Assembly (NCBI RefSeq): GCF_003149185.1
Contig: NZ_QGDO01000002.1
Coordinates: 186,001 to 250,000, forward strand
DNA length: 64,000 nt
Reading direction: 5' to 3'
Source of the DNA: Sediminitomix flava
Lineage (GTDB): Bacteria > Bacteroidota > Bacteroidia > Cytophagales > Flammeovirgaceae
The position numbers and the translations under genes were made by a program. Shown here piece by piece: positions 45,875 to 55,743 of the stretch. The notes under the pieces are model-generated. The model searched no databases. It worked only from the letters and a program-made list of their open reading frames with translations, and was not told the origin of the DNA. Each line of letters starts with the position of its first letter. Within the stretch, counting starts at the first letter, position 1.

Positions 45875-45897
45875 GTTCTTAGAGCAACTCTAAGAAC
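45875..45897. repeat. Inverted repeat 2
   Basis: GTTCTTAGAG pairs with CTCTAAGAAC around three bases, only 20 bases from inverted repeat 1. Confidence 0.7.
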
Positions 45898-45954
45898 AGT
45901 AAAGTTTTATCCCGAAAGCATTTATCCTAGTACTTAAACTTTAAAAATAGATAA

Positions 45955-45985
45955 TAAAAAAGGCCCTACTCTCGTAGGGCCTTTT
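45955..45985 (-). terminator. Terminator of the cytochrome oxidase genes
   Basis: AAAAGGCCCTAC pairs with GTAGGGCCTTTT with a five-base loop, followed on the minus strand by T-rich DNA. Confidence 0.85.
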
Positions 45986-46004
45986 GCAATTCATATATCA
46001 ATTC

Positions 46005-47900
46005 TTAGTGAATCTCATCGTGCTCTGTAGTATTCAAAGCATCTAATTCTTTTTCGATTTCCACTAATGGTTTCTCTTCTTCAGTGTTTGAAGCTGGAGT
46101 TTGAGAATATGGAATATGCTGAGGAATGAAATCACCAAATCCATCTTCATCACTACCTGGCTTAGAGAAGTCGTAAGGCCATCTGTAAACTGTAGGAATT
46201 TTTCCTGGCCAGTTTCCGTGACCAACATTTACTGGAGTAGTCCACTCTAGTGTTGTAGATCCCCAAGGGTTTTGAGGAGATCTTCTACCTTTAAACATTG
46301 AGTAGAAGAAGTTAAATACGAATAACAACTGTGCTCCTACTGTAAGAATTGCTGCAATACTGATGAACTGGTTCAAGTCAGTGAATGTAGAGAATGCATC
46401 AAATCTTGTAAATGTATAGTATCTACGAGGGAAACCTGCAATACCGATGTAGTGCATTGGGAAGAATACCAAGTAAGCACCAACAAATGTCATCCAGAAG
46501 TGAACATAACCCAACTTCTCGTTGATCATTCTACCGAACATTTTAGGGAACCAGTGATATACACCTGCCATCATACCGAAGAATGCCGCAGAACCCATTA
46601 CCAAGTGGAAGTGAGCTACTACAAAGTAAGTATCGTGCAATTGGATATCCAATGCTGAGTTACCCAATACAATACCTGTTACACCACCAGAGATAAACAA
46701 TGATACTAGACCAATTGAGAACAACATAGCTGGCGTAAATACGATATTACCTCTAAACATTGTTGTAATGTAGTTGAAGGCTTTTACCGCTGAAGGTACC
46801 GCAATGATCAAAGTAAGAAGCATAAAGATCGTTCCTAAGAATGGGTTCATACCCGACACGAACATGTGGTGAGCCCATACAATAAATGAAAGGAACGCGA
46901 TACCCAACATAGAACCGATCATGGCTTTATAACCGAAGATAGGCTTACGAGAGTTTGTAGAAATTACTTCTGAAGTAAGACCCAATGCAGGAAGCAATAC
47001 GATATATACCTCTGGGTGACCCAAGAACCAGAACAAGTGTTGGTAAAGAATTGGGCTACCACCTGAGTGGTGTAGTGCTACACCATCAATATAAATATCA
47101 GACAAATAGAAAGACGTACCGAAGCTTCTATCAAATACTAACAACAATGCTGCTGCAAAAAGTACTGGGAATGATAGAATACCGATAATAGCTGTGATAA
47201 AGAAAGCCCAGATTGTCAAGGGTAATTTACCGAATGAAAGACCTGCTGTACGCATGTTCACTACAGTAGCGATATAGTTTACACTACCCAAAAGTGAAGA
47301 AACGATAAACAAAGACATTGAAACCAACCAAAGCGTCATACCCAATCCAGAACCATCAATTGCTTGTGGCAATGCACTCAAAGGAGGATAAACTACCCAT
47401 CCACCTGAAGCAGGACCTGTAGAGACAAACAATGAAACGAACATTACTACCGAAGAAAGGAAGAAGAACCAGTACGATAGCATGTTCATAAATCCTGAAG
47501 CCATATCACGTGCTCCAATCTGCAATGGAATAAGAAGGTTAGAGAAAGTACCACTCAAACCTGCTGTCAATACAAAGAATACCATGATGGTACCGTGCAT
47601 TGTCACTGCAGCCAAATAAAATTGTTTATGTAATTGTCCTTCTGGAGTGATCCAGTCACCCAAGATCGGACGTAAGAATTCTAAACTAGCTTCTGGGAAA
47701 CCCAACTGAAGACGGAAAATCAAAGAAAGACCTCCACCAATTAGTGCCCAAAAAATACCTGAGATCAAGAATTGTTTTGCAATTACTTTATGATCCAGTG
47801 AAAAAACATAATTCGTCCAGAAGTTTCCATGTGACTCATGGTGTTCATGCACATCGTGCATTTCAGCTTCGTTTTGAACATTCAATTCTGCTGTAGCCAT
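46005..47900 (-). CDS. ctaD: Cytochrome c oxidase subunit I
   Basis: 631 residues with twelve or more TM helices. Low-spin and high-spin heme and CuB ligands are visible: HGTIMVFFVLTAG, HPEVYIVLLPALG (His-Tyr cross-link and K-pathway), VWAHHMFVSG (CuB His pair) and HDTYFVVAHFHLVMG (heme ligands). It is an A-family heme-copper oxidase core subunit. The acidic C-terminal tail is typical of Bacteroidota. It lies 30 bases after subunit II on the same strand. Confidence 0.97.
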   Translation of the reverse strand: MATAELNVQNEAEMHDVHEHHESHGNFWTNYVFSLDHKVIAKQFLISGIFWALIGGGLSLIFRLQLGFPEASLEFLRPILGDWITPEGQLHKQFYLAAVTMHGTIMVFFVLTAGLSGTFSNLLIPLQIGARDMASGFMNMLSYWFFFLSSVVMFVSLFVSTGPASGGWVVYPPLSALPQAIDGSGLGMTLWLVSMSLFIVSSLLGSVNYIATVVNMRTAGLSFGKLPLTIWAFFITAIIGILSFPVLFAAALLLVFDRSFGTSFYLSDIYIDGVALHHSGGSPILYQHLFWFLGHPEVYIVLLPALGLTSEVISTNSRKPIFGYKAMIGSMLGIAFLSFIVWAHHMFVSGMNPFLGTIFMLLTLIIAVPSAVKAFNYITTMFRGNIVFTPAMLFSIGLVSLFISGGVTGIVLGNSALDIQLHDTYFVVAHFHLVMGSAAFFGMMAGVYHWFPKMFGRMINEKLGYVHFWMTFVGAYLVFFPMHYIGIAGFPRRYYTFTRFDAFSTFTDLNQFISIAAILTVGAQLLFVFNFFYSMFKGRRSPQNPWGSTTLEWTTPVNVGHGNWPGKIPTVYRWPYDFSKPGSDEDGFGDFIPQHIPYSQTPASNTEEEKPLVEIEKELDALNTTEHDEIH

Positions 47901-47930
47901 TATATCAATAATTTTGGATTCTAACTTTAT

Positions 47931-49007
47931 TTATCGGGTAGCAACTTCACTATTTGCCTCTTCTTTCAACTCTCCAGCAAATTCACCTTTTGCTTTCAAT
48001 GCAGAAACGAAGTCAGGATTCTTCTCAGCAAATGTCTTTTGCTTTGCATACCACTTTTCAAATTCCTCAGGCTCCACAACTCTGATGATTTTACGCATAC
48101 CAAAGTGACCTTCACCACAGATTTCAGTACATGCCAACTCATATTTGAATTTGTCAGCATTCTCTTTACCTTCTTTACGAAGGATATCTCTCATTTCCTC
48201 TGTAGTAAGTGTTGGAGTAAATTGGAATTTAGTTGGCATACCTGGTACGGCATCCATTTTAACACGGAAGTGAGGCATAAATACCGAGTGAATTACATCC
48301 AATGCTCTGATACGCAATTTCACTGGCTTACCTTTTGGCAACCAAATTTCACCCGCTACAAAATCGTCAGTACTCTTGATATCAGTAAAATCGATACCCA
48401 TTGAGTTGATACCATCGCTATCAATTTTACGGATGTTGTAAGCACCAATTTCTTTGTCTTTACCTCCGTAACGGATTTCCCATCCGAACTGTCTACCCAA
48501 AATTTCAACTTCTAAAGCTGCTTCCTCTTCAGGAGATGTGATATCTGTCCAAGTTTTCACACCAAACATAATCAAGGTAGCCATCACCAATGCTGGCACT
48601 ACTGTCCACACGATCTCCAAAGCATTATTATGTGGTTGGTACCACGCTTTTCTGTTTTCTTTATACTGATAAGTAAATGGGAAAACAAATAGAAGAATGT
48701 GTGTTAAGAAAAATGCCAAACCTACAACTGCCATAGTAATCCAGAACAATTGATCTGTTTCTTTACCATGAATAGAAGCTGCTTCTGGCAAGAAGTACTC
48801 CTTGGCAACTCCTGAATACCAGAAGATTGCACCAAACCCTAAAACTAAAAAGATTGGAAATAAAACTGCATTAATCTTGTTGCTCGTGCTCGCTTTATTC
48901 GCATCCTCTCCTTTCGCAATACTCACCAAATTGATGATACGATAAATTAACGCTAGAATAATGAGCAGTAAAATCGATCCAGAAACCAATAACAAAACCG
49001 TCGTCAT
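47931..49007 (-). CDS. ctaC: Cytochrome c oxidase subunit II
   Basis: 358 residues from ATG 49007 (MTTVLLLVSG); an in-frame start at 49058 would add 17 residues of a kind not seen before the first helix. Two to three N-terminal TM segments precede a periplasmic cupredoxin domain with the CuA site ACTEICGEGHFGM (Cys-x3-Cys-x3-His-x2-Met) and DVIHSVFMPHFRVK (first His). It accepts electrons from cytochrome c. No heme c domain is fused, unlike caa3-type subunits. Confidence 0.95.
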   Translation of the reverse strand: MTTVLLLVSGSILLLIILALIYRIINLVSIAKGEDANKASTSNKINAVLFPIFLVLGFGAIFWYSGVAKEYFLPEAASIHGKETDQLFWITMAVVGLAFFLTHILLFVFPFTYQYKENRKAWYQPHNNALEIVWTVVPALVMATLIMFGVKTWTDITSPEEEAALEVEILGRQFGWEIRYGGKDKEIGAYNIRKIDSDGINSMGIDFTDIKSTDDFVAGEIWLPKGKPVKLRIRALDVIHSVFMPHFRVKMDAVPGMPTKFQFTPTLTTEEMRDILRKEGKENADKFKYELACTEICGEGHFGMRKIIRVVEPEEFEKWYAKQKTFAEKNPDFVSALKAKGEFAGELKEEANSEVATR

Positions 49008-49639
49008 ATATGTGTCGTTTTGAATTATGAGATTACACTCGAAATTTTCATTAAACAATAATTGTAAACCTAAAAATCGCCCAAATATACCAAAGATTTT
49101 CTATTTTGAGTGATATTTATCATGTTTTTTAAGTGACAAATATTGAACTTTTTCAATACCCTTTTTCTCTCCAATTCATCTACAGAGAGTTACAAGTAGT
49201 CATGGCAAAAAAGGAATATTCAAAATAATGACATAAGTCATATTTCTAAACTCCAAACCCTTCTCATTGTTTTAATTTCCTAACTACTTTCCTTTTTCGT
49301 CTATGGATAATTAAAATTCGCGTCATTTGAGCGTCATTTCGCGGACTTAGAATGTTAAGAACCTAAGCCTAGAAGATGAGAAAAGTAGTTTAAAAAAATA
49401 CATCATTGAAAATAGCTTTAGAAGATTGCTTGCAGTAGGTTCAAAATAAAATCCATAAGATTCCGCTGAAGTTTTCAGGAAGATTATCGATTTCAAAAAA
49501 ATATTTTAGAACTTTGTAAGTTGTACTCTGTCAAATGAGTATTAAAGCGGGGAACTTTAGTGCTTTCCTAAGTTTTATAAGGTGTTGACCTTCTTAAGGC
49601 TTTAAACACATTAATTTTATTTTATTCATTCTATAGATC
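49008..49639. other. Long AT-rich divergent region, no gene seen
   Basis: About 630 bases between divergent oxidase and YgiQ genes. It holds the -7 candidate listed next. No ORF or RNA recognised. Confidence 0.45.
49082..49089 (-). promoter_or_regulatory. Candidate -7 box for the oxidase operon
   Basis: TATATTTG on the minus strand, 74 bases before the subunit II start. No good -33 partner. Confidence 0.3.
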
Positions 49640-51715
49640 ATGCAAATTCAAGATCGTCCAATTACTGATTGGTTACCTATTACCAAGAAAGAAGTAGAGA
49701 GAAGAGGTTGGGAAGAACTCGATGTAATTTTGATTTCTGGTGATGCCTACGTGGATCACCCTGCGTTTGGACCTGCTGTGATTGGTCGTATTATTGAAAA
49801 CGAAGGCTATAAAATTGCGATCATTCCGCAGCCTAACTGGAAAGATGACCTTCGTGATTTCAAAAAAATGGGCAAACCAAAGTTATTCTTCGGAGTAACT
49901 GCAGGTTGTATGGACTCAATGGTCAACCATTACACCGCCAATAAAAGAAGACGTTCAAATGATTCTTATACCCCTGGTGGTGAGGCTGGTTTCCGTCCTG
50001 ATTATGCGACTATAGAATACACCAAAATCCTAAAAGAATTATATCCAGATGTTCCTGTATTACTTGGAGGAATTGAGGCATCCCTCAGACGTGTTACACA
50101 TTATGACTATTGGTCTGATAGACTAATGCCTTCTATTTTGGAAAGTAGTGGAGCGGATATGCTTGTATATGGTATGGGAGAACAACCTTTGAGAGAAGTG
50201 TTAAAACTTCTATCTAAAGGTGTTCCCTTTAATTCTCTAACAACAATTCCTCAAACTGCTTTCATAAGAAAACAAGAAGAGGAACTCCCTAAAAATAAAA
50301 ATTGGGAAACCATTGAGATCAACTCTCACGAAAAATGTTTGGACGACAAACTTGCATATGCCTCTAACTTTAAGCATATCGAGCAAGAGTCTAACAAACT
50401 GCACGCAAACAGAATCATTCAGAAAATAGGTGAAAACAATCTGATCATCAACCCTCCATTCTATACCATGACGGAGGAAGAAATGGATCAGTCTTTTGAT
50501 TTCCCTTACACTCGTTTACCTCACCCTAAATACAAAAAGAGAGGGGCAATTCCTGCATACGACATGATCAAGTTTTCTGTCAATATGCACAGAGGATGTT
50601 TTGGTGGATGTAGTTTCTGTACGATTTCAGCACACCAAGGTAAATTTATTGCCAGTCGTTCTGAGAAATCGATCATGAAAGAAGTAAACCATGTGACTGC
50701 CATGCCTGACTTTAAAGGCTATATCAGTGACCTTGGAGGACCTTCTGCCAATATGTATAAAATGAAAGGGATTGATGAAAGCATTTGTGAAAAATGTGTC
50801 AGCCCTTCTTGTATTCACCCTGTTGTTTGTCATAACCTAGACACAAGTCATCAACCACTTATCGATATTTACAGAAAAGTGGATGAACACCCAGACATCA
50901 AAAAAGCTTTTGTGGGTAGTGGTATTCGCTATGACCTTTTGGTTAAAGATTATAACAAAAGAGCTGATGATACCATTGACGAATATATGGAACAAGTATT
51001 ACGTCGTCACGTTTCAGGACGTTTGAAGGTTGCTCCAGAGCATACTTCAGATGCTACCTTGAAAATTATGCGTAAGCCTTCGTTCAAGCATTTCCATGCT
51101 TTCAAGAAAAAGTATGATGAGATTGATAAAAAGTACAATCTAAATCAGCAACTGATTCCATACTTTATTTCATCTCACCCAGGTTGTGAAGCTCAAGATA
51201 TGGCACACCTTGCTGCTGAGACCAAAGAAATGGGCTTCAAATTGGAACAGGTTCAAGATTTCACACCTACTCCAATGACTGTGGCTACGGTAATCTACTA
51301 TTCAGGAGTGCACCCGTACACACTTAAACCTTATTATACAGCGAAGTCTAAGGAGGAAAAATTGGAACAGCACCAATTCTTCTTCTGGTACAAATCGGAG
51401 TATCAATCGAAGATCAGAAAGCGTCTAGAAAAATTAGGGCTTAATGATTTGACGATTAAACTACTTTCGAGAGCGCCACAGAAAAAAGAAGATTTCAAAC
51501 CTGCTCATGCCAAATACGGTAGCAACAAAAATGCAAAACCACAACAGGAGCAAAAAGAGGGAAAACGCAACGGTAAATCGAGAAATGATAAAAAGAAAAG
51601 AAACTTCGATAATGATAAGCCGTTCAACCCAAAAAGTAAAAACTTCAGAAGTGGTGGAGGACATCCAAACAGCAACAATAAGAATCGAAAAAATAAGCAA
51701 AAGAGCTATAAATAA
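49640..51715 (+). CDS. YgiQ family radical SAM protein
   Basis: 691 residues. The cobalamin-like N-terminal region (about 20-110, VILISGDAYVDHPAFGPAVI) is followed by the radical SAM core with CFGGCSFC at about residue 318 (CxxxCxxC, ligating a [4Fe-4S] cluster). Extra cysteines follow (SICEKCVSPSCIHPVVC, about 375-395). The last about 75 residues are a highly basic, low-complexity tail (KKRNFDNDKPFNPKSK), unlike the rest. YgiQ proteins are of unknown function. Monocistronic. Confidence 0.93.
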   Translation: MQIQDRPITDWLPITKKEVERRGWEELDVILISGDAYVDHPAFGPAVIGRIIENEGYKIAIIPQPNWKDDLRDFKKMGKPKLFFGVTAGCMDSMVNHYTANKRRRSNDSYTPGGEAGFRPDYATIEYTKILKELYPDVPVLLGGIEASLRRVTHYDYWSDRLMPSILESSGADMLVYGMGEQPLREVLKLLSKGVPFNSLTTIPQTAFIRKQEEELPKNKNWETIEINSHEKCLDDKLAYASNFKHIEQESNKLHANRIIQKIGENNLIINPPFYTMTEEEMDQSFDFPYTRLPHPKYKKRGAIPAYDMIKFSVNMHRGCFGGCSFCTISAHQGKFIASRSEKSIMKEVNHVTAMPDFKGYISDLGGPSANMYKMKGIDESICEKCVSPSCIHPVVCHNLDTSHQPLIDIYRKVDEHPDIKKAFVGSGIRYDLLVKDYNKRADDTIDEYMEQVLRRHVSGRLKVAPEHTSDATLKIMRKPSFKHFHAFKKKYDEIDKKYNLNQQLIPYFISSHPGCEAQDMAHLAAETKEMGFKLEQVQDFTPTPMTVATVIYYSGVHPYTLKPYYTAKSKEEKLEQHQFFFWYKSEYQSKIRKRLEKLGLNDLTIKLLSRAPQKKEDFKPAHAKYGSNKNAKPQQEQKEGKRNGKSRNDKKKRNFDNDKPFNPKSKNFRSGGGHPNSNNKNRKNKQKSYK

Positions 51716-51730
51716 CTCTTGAGCTACGAT

Positions 51731-51765
51731 AAAGGGCTTTATTCAAATGAATAAAGCCCTTTTTT
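51731..51765 (+). terminator. Bidirectional terminator
   Basis: AAAGGGCTTTATT pairs with AATAAAGCCCTTT, followed by T6. It sits between the convergent YgiQ and DUF2237 genes. Confidence 0.8.
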
Positions 51766-51768
51766 ATC

Positions 51769-52143
51769 TTATTTGATATTATAATCTACTGCATATTTTT
51801 GTAAGACTTCTAAAGGGATATGTACCAACACTTCTTTATTAGTTGCTTTCAGATATACCTCAGGAGGACAACCTGCCAACCATGCTTCTTTCCACCTAAA
51901 AGCACACAAACACCAACTATCTCCTGCCTTCAAGCCAGGAAACTGATACTCGGGTCTTGCCGTCATCAAATCATTCCCCATCTTCTTAGAAAATTGGAGG
52001 AATTCATCTGTCATTACCGCACATACAACATGCACTCCCCTATCCTCTTCACAGGTTTCACATGATCCATTCCTAAAAAATCCTGTCATTGGGCTTGTAC
52101 AACATAACTCTAGAGGATCGCCAAATACATTTTCTGATAACAC
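51769..52143 (-). CDS. DUF2237 family protein
   Basis: 124 residues with the DUF2237 pattern NVFGDPLELCCTSPMTGFFR, DRGVHVVCAVMTDEFL and GDSWCLCAFRWKEAWLAGCP. Six conserved Cys in three pairs suggest metal binding or disulfides. Function unknown. It is 30 bases downstream of the DUF4136 gene and may share its transcript. Confidence 0.9.
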   Translation of the reverse strand: MLSENVFGDPLELCCTSPMTGFFRNGSCETCEEDRGVHVVCAVMTDEFLQFSKKMGNDLMTARPEYQFPGLKAGDSWCLCAFRWKEAWLAGCPPEVYLKATNKEVLVHIPLEVLQKYAVDYNIK

Positions 52144-52173
52144 TGTTTTCTATTTAATTTCTAAAGACTCAAA

Positions 52174-52776
52174 TTACTTTACATTCACACGACCATCTTT
52201 CCCTAGTCTATATTCGAATTTTGTAAACAGTTTTGCAATACTTTCCTCTAATTCTCTAGGGTTAAAATCATTACTCAACAAATCGACCTCGGCGATTCCA
52301 TACCAAATCAATCGATTCATCTGTACGTCAACGATGTCAATAATCAGTGTTCCATCTGGAAATTGACTAGGTACATACCAATTTGCCCATCGGTAATCAT
52401 AGCCGTCATACTTCCCAAAAGTAGAAGTAGAACTACGGTAAAAATCTTCCCGATCTACATAGGGTTGTCTAACATCTGTCTTCACGTAGAAATAGACTTC
52501 CAAATCGGCTAAAGTGTCTTCACGAAAACCTCGATAATCCATTTCTAAACGAATATTCCTCATCACTTCCTCTACTCGATCTGGGGGAATACCGTGCATC
52601 GCCATATTTCCGTCACTCACCACAGAGTCGGGAAGCATGATATTATAGTTTCGATACTCATAGAAGTTTGCGTATTTGTATAATTCAGAATAATGATATG
52701 AACTGCTACAAGCCAAACAAAAAATTAGCACGAAAAGAACAGCAATACTCTTTAACTTCATACCCGTAAATTTCAT
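52174..52776 (-). CDS. DUF4136 lipoprotein
   Basis: 200 residues; ATG 52776 or the Met at residue 6 (52761) may be used. Lipobox CLAC in a typical signal. The mature part matches DUF4136: FYEYRNYNIML, VEEVMRNIRLEMDYRGFRE, and TLIIDIVDVQMNRLIWYGIA near the C-terminus. Family members are predicted periplasmic lipoproteins of unknown role in Bacteroidota and Proteobacteria. Confidence 0.85.
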   Translation of the reverse strand: MKFTGMKLKSIAVLFVLIFCLACSSSYHYSELYKYANFYEYRNYNIMLPDSVVSDGNMAMHGIPPDRVEEVMRNIRLEMDYRGFREDTLADLEVYFYVKTDVRQPYVDREDFYRSSTSTFGKYDGYDYRWANWYVPSQFPDGTLIIDIVDVQMNRLIWYGIAEVDLLSNDFNPRELEESIAKLFTKFEYRLGKDGRVNVK

Positions 52777-52851
52777 TATTTAATGATTTTTTTATCCTTT
52801 CTTTTTTACAACACAAAAGCCTCTTATTTAAATCCATTTACATAAAAACAA

Positions 52852-52887
52852 AAAAGAGGCTTTCTCTGTGATGAGAAAGCCTCTTTT
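52852..52887 (-). terminator. Terminator of the AsmA-like gene
   Basis: AAAAGAGGCTTTCTC pairs with GAGAAAGCCTCTTTT around six bases. Confidence 0.85.
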
Positions 52888-52913
52888 CAAATGCTATATT
52901 TTTGACTGTAGAA

Positions 52914-55451
52914 TTACTTTTTCTTCTTCTTAAAAAGGTTGTTCAACAAGTCCTCTCCAGTTTTCTTCAAGTTCTTTTCTAAACTATCTTTATCAATATC
53001 CCCGTCAGCAGCTTGTTTTTGCAAGTCTTTCAAAGCATCCGAAGTTGCTTTTTTCGTTTCATCAGAAATTTGCTTTTTCACTTCACTGGCAATATCACCG
53101 TATTCGGGCTTGATCTTTGGATTGTCATACGTACCAGACACTTTAAACTTCACAGAAGAAACTCCTGGTAAATACTGCGAGTAAGATGTACCTTCTAAAT
53201 TCATTTGAATATTATAGTCGATATCTCCCTCAATCGAATTTGTTCCTGAAATATTGGTTTTAATCCCTGCCACATCTACATCAAATGGATCGACATAAAG
53301 TTTTCCATTCTTAATTTCACCTGTTGCATCAATATCTTTGATACTTGGGTCGTTCAACTCTTTTATATTGGTTAGCTCACTTATTGAGTTCAGCGCTTTT
53401 ACCCCTTTCAGCTGTGCTTGAACTACTTGAAGCCCTCCTTTACCAAACAAGCTTTCATAATTAGGAGAATAGTCTCCGTTTAATAATCCACTAATGTTCA
53501 TATCTGCGGAAAAGTCTCCTTCAATATTTTTGGCAATTGGAGAAAACTTCTGAACTGTCACAAAAGATTCGTAAGACTTTTTGAAAGACAATTGCTTGAT
53601 TTTAAAGCTCGCATCAAACAATGGTTTTTCAGTATTTCTTGGATCATACTTTCCATCCATCTGAAAAGCTCCTCCTAAAAGATTGAAGTAGAGTTTTTTC
53701 ATACTCAACACCCCATCTTTCAGCTCAATTCTTCCTGTGAAATCTTCTAAATCAAGATTGGTATATTTCACAGTCTTTGCCTTTGCTGTTGCTACAAAAG
53801 AAATATTTGAAGGTAAAGCTTCTACTTGCATACTCAAGCTGTCTGGAACTTCTTCCGTTGTAGTTTCTTCTTCTGTAGCTACCGTTTCCTCTTCACTCAT
53901 CCATTCATTCAAATCCAAGACTTGCGATTCTACATTAAGATTACTTTTCAACAGCTCGTCCTTGAGTGCATATCCCATGTAGTTATCAATAAAACCTGTT
54001 ATCGTCAGATCACTCTTCCCTACATTTCCTTTATAATCTTCTAGTTTAATCTGAGAAGGACTCAATGTAATTTTTGCATGTTCAATTCCAAACCCTTGTG
54101 GTAAATCAACACTCTCAAACTTGATTTTACTGGCTTCCATTTTACCAGAAGCCTTCAACTTCTCAAAGCTTTCGTCAGAGACATAACCATCCACTTTCGC
54201 ATCTAAATCTATATTTCCAGAAAAGCTCATGCTATCCATCGGAAAGACGGTCTGAATCACAGCTAGATCAACAGCACCTTGCATCATAGCCGAATAGGCA
54301 TCAAGTTGTTTCAAATGGAAACTTCCTTTGATCGGACTTTTTGCCACCTCAAGGCTAAAGTTATTGACATCTACATCGGTATGTTCTGGTACACCATCCT
54401 TATTATCTACTTTCAGGTCAACAAAAACCTTTTCCACAGAAGAAGGCAAATCAGGGTAATGGAAATATCCATTGTCCACTTTCAGAGCAAAGTTAAATGC
54501 AGGCATATTGTTATCATCCATCACACCTTTAACTTCTCCACCAAACTTCAAATCTCCTGAAGTTTCCAAATCCTTAAAATCAGATTTGTACATCCCCGGA
54601 ACGATAGATAAAAGGCTTTTGAAAGAGTTATCTTTAGAGCCGAACCTTAAGTCCATCTCAAAACCTGTCTCAGGCATTTCGAACCAACCATCTGCTCCGA
54701 TACTAAACTCATTTACTTTCAAATAATTTTCTTTGAAAGTCATATGCATCTTATCCAAATCAATATCTAAATTGATATTTGCATCAACGGAAGATTCATT
54801 AAAATAGCTTACTCCATCAAAAGTAATCGTTGATTTATCAATTGTCGTTTTAGTCAACATCGAAAAGATATTATCGCTAAAACTACCACCCCCACTATGA
54901 TTTAGATCGGTTAAAAGCACCTCTACAGGCATGGTAGGGTCTTCATAACGAACAACGCCTTCAGAAATAGACCACTTTTCAATCTTGATACTCGGCCCAC
55001 TTCCAGTACTCTCTTCTGTTGGCGTCTCTTCTACAGGTACATCTGTAGTTTCTGCCATAATATCATAATTTGCGCTACCGTCTTCGAGTACTTTTACATG
55101 CACAGATGGTTTTTCTAAAATGATATGATCAATGACGATTTCATCTCCACTAACCACAGACATCACATCCATACCCAGTGCAAAAGTTTTTATCTCCAAA
55201 AGGTTTACACCTTCAAATTTATCTTGACCTTCTATCTTAAAATCTTCCAATAAAACGGAAAGTGAAGGGAAGTCGCGTAAAAGACTTAAGGATATATTTT
55301 CTGGCTTCAACTCTATTTTTGCAGTCAGCTGCTTATCTAACTCTTTTTGCAGCATAGCTACAACCTTATCTTTGTACAATAACGGAACAATAAATAAAGT
55401 CAGTAAGACGACACAAAAAAGGCCGAAAACAATAAGGAAAACTTTTTTCAT
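52914..55451 (-). CDS. AsmA-family envelope protein
   Basis: 845 residues with one N-terminal TM helix (about 5-23) and a long periplasmic beta-rich region. AsmA features include KIELKPENISLSLLRDFPSL near the N-terminus and an AsmA-like C-terminal segment (GGLQVVQAQLKGVKALNSIS; NISGTNSIEGDIDYNIQMNL). The C-terminus is a charged, low-complexity helix rich in Lys and Asp (KKQISDETKKATSDALKDLQ). AsmA-like proteins form bridges that move phospholipids between the two membranes. The N-terminal domain carries acidic Thr/Glu-rich linkers (EETPTEESTGSG; TEEETTTEEVPD). Confidence 0.88.
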   Translation of the reverse strand: MKKVFLIVFGLFCVVLLTLFIVPLLYKDKVVAMLQKELDKQLTAKIELKPENISLSLLRDFPSLSVLLEDFKIEGQDKFEGVNLLEIKTFALGMDVMSVVSGDEIVIDHIILEKPSVHVKVLEDGSANYDIMAETTDVPVEETPTEESTGSGPSIKIEKWSISEGVVRYEDPTMPVEVLLTDLNHSGGGSFSDNIFSMLTKTTIDKSTITFDGVSYFNESSVDANINLDIDLDKMHMTFKENYLKVNEFSIGADGWFEMPETGFEMDLRFGSKDNSFKSLLSIVPGMYKSDFKDLETSGDLKFGGEVKGVMDDNNMPAFNFALKVDNGYFHYPDLPSSVEKVFVDLKVDNKDGVPEHTDVDVNNFSLEVAKSPIKGSFHLKQLDAYSAMMQGAVDLAVIQTVFPMDSMSFSGNIDLDAKVDGYVSDESFEKLKASGKMEASKIKFESVDLPQGFGIEHAKITLSPSQIKLEDYKGNVGKSDLTITGFIDNYMGYALKDELLKSNLNVESQVLDLNEWMSEEETVATEEETTTEEVPDSLSMQVEALPSNISFVATAKAKTVKYTNLDLEDFTGRIELKDGVLSMKKLYFNLLGGAFQMDGKYDPRNTEKPLFDASFKIKQLSFKKSYESFVTVQKFSPIAKNIEGDFSADMNISGLLNGDYSPNYESLFGKGGLQVVQAQLKGVKALNSISELTNIKELNDPSIKDIDATGEIKNGKLYVDPFDVDVAGIKTNISGTNSIEGDIDYNIQMNLEGTSYSQYLPGVSSVKFKVSGTYDNPKIKPEYGDIASEVKKQISDETKKATSDALKDLQKQAADGDIDKDSLEKNLKKTGEDLLNNLFKKKKK

Positions 55452-55635
55452 AGGTATGATGATTCTTGATTTTAGTTTTGTTTACAACGCCTTTACAAGA
55501 AACAACTCCCTAGGCATAATAAAAAGAATCTGTATCAAAGATTAGGTGAATTTTACTTCAAATAGCCATTCATTGGAAGAACTTGGAAAAAAGATATTTT
55601 TTTTGAAAAAATTTCTTTCTGTATTTCAATAGGTT

Positions 55636-55670
55636 AAGCCAAAATGGCCAAAAATAGCCATTTTAGGCTT
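55636..55670. repeat. Strong inverted repeat at the tRNA promoter
   Basis: AAGCCAAAATGGC pairs with GCCATTTTAGGCTT with one bulged base. The right arm overlaps the -33 box listed next. No T-run follows. Confidence 0.75.
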
Positions 55671-55699
55671 GGATTAAACTGAAAAGCGTTCTACCTTTG
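55669..55699 (+). promoter_or_regulatory. Promoter of the tRNA gene
   Basis: TTG, 20 bases, TACCTTTG. It fits the Bacteroidota consensus and ends 45 bases before the tRNA. Confidence 0.6.
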
Positions 55700-55743
55700 C
55701 ACAGCAAAACAGAGAGAAACAGCACAGTCTGCTACTGTTTTCC

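Larger units (their letters stand above)
45606..45954. other. Intergenic region with two strong hairpins
   Basis: About 350 bases between convergent ribBA and cytochrome oxidase genes, each of which already has its own terminator. Two further inverted repeats lie at 45816-45854 and 45875-45897. Confidence 0.5.
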
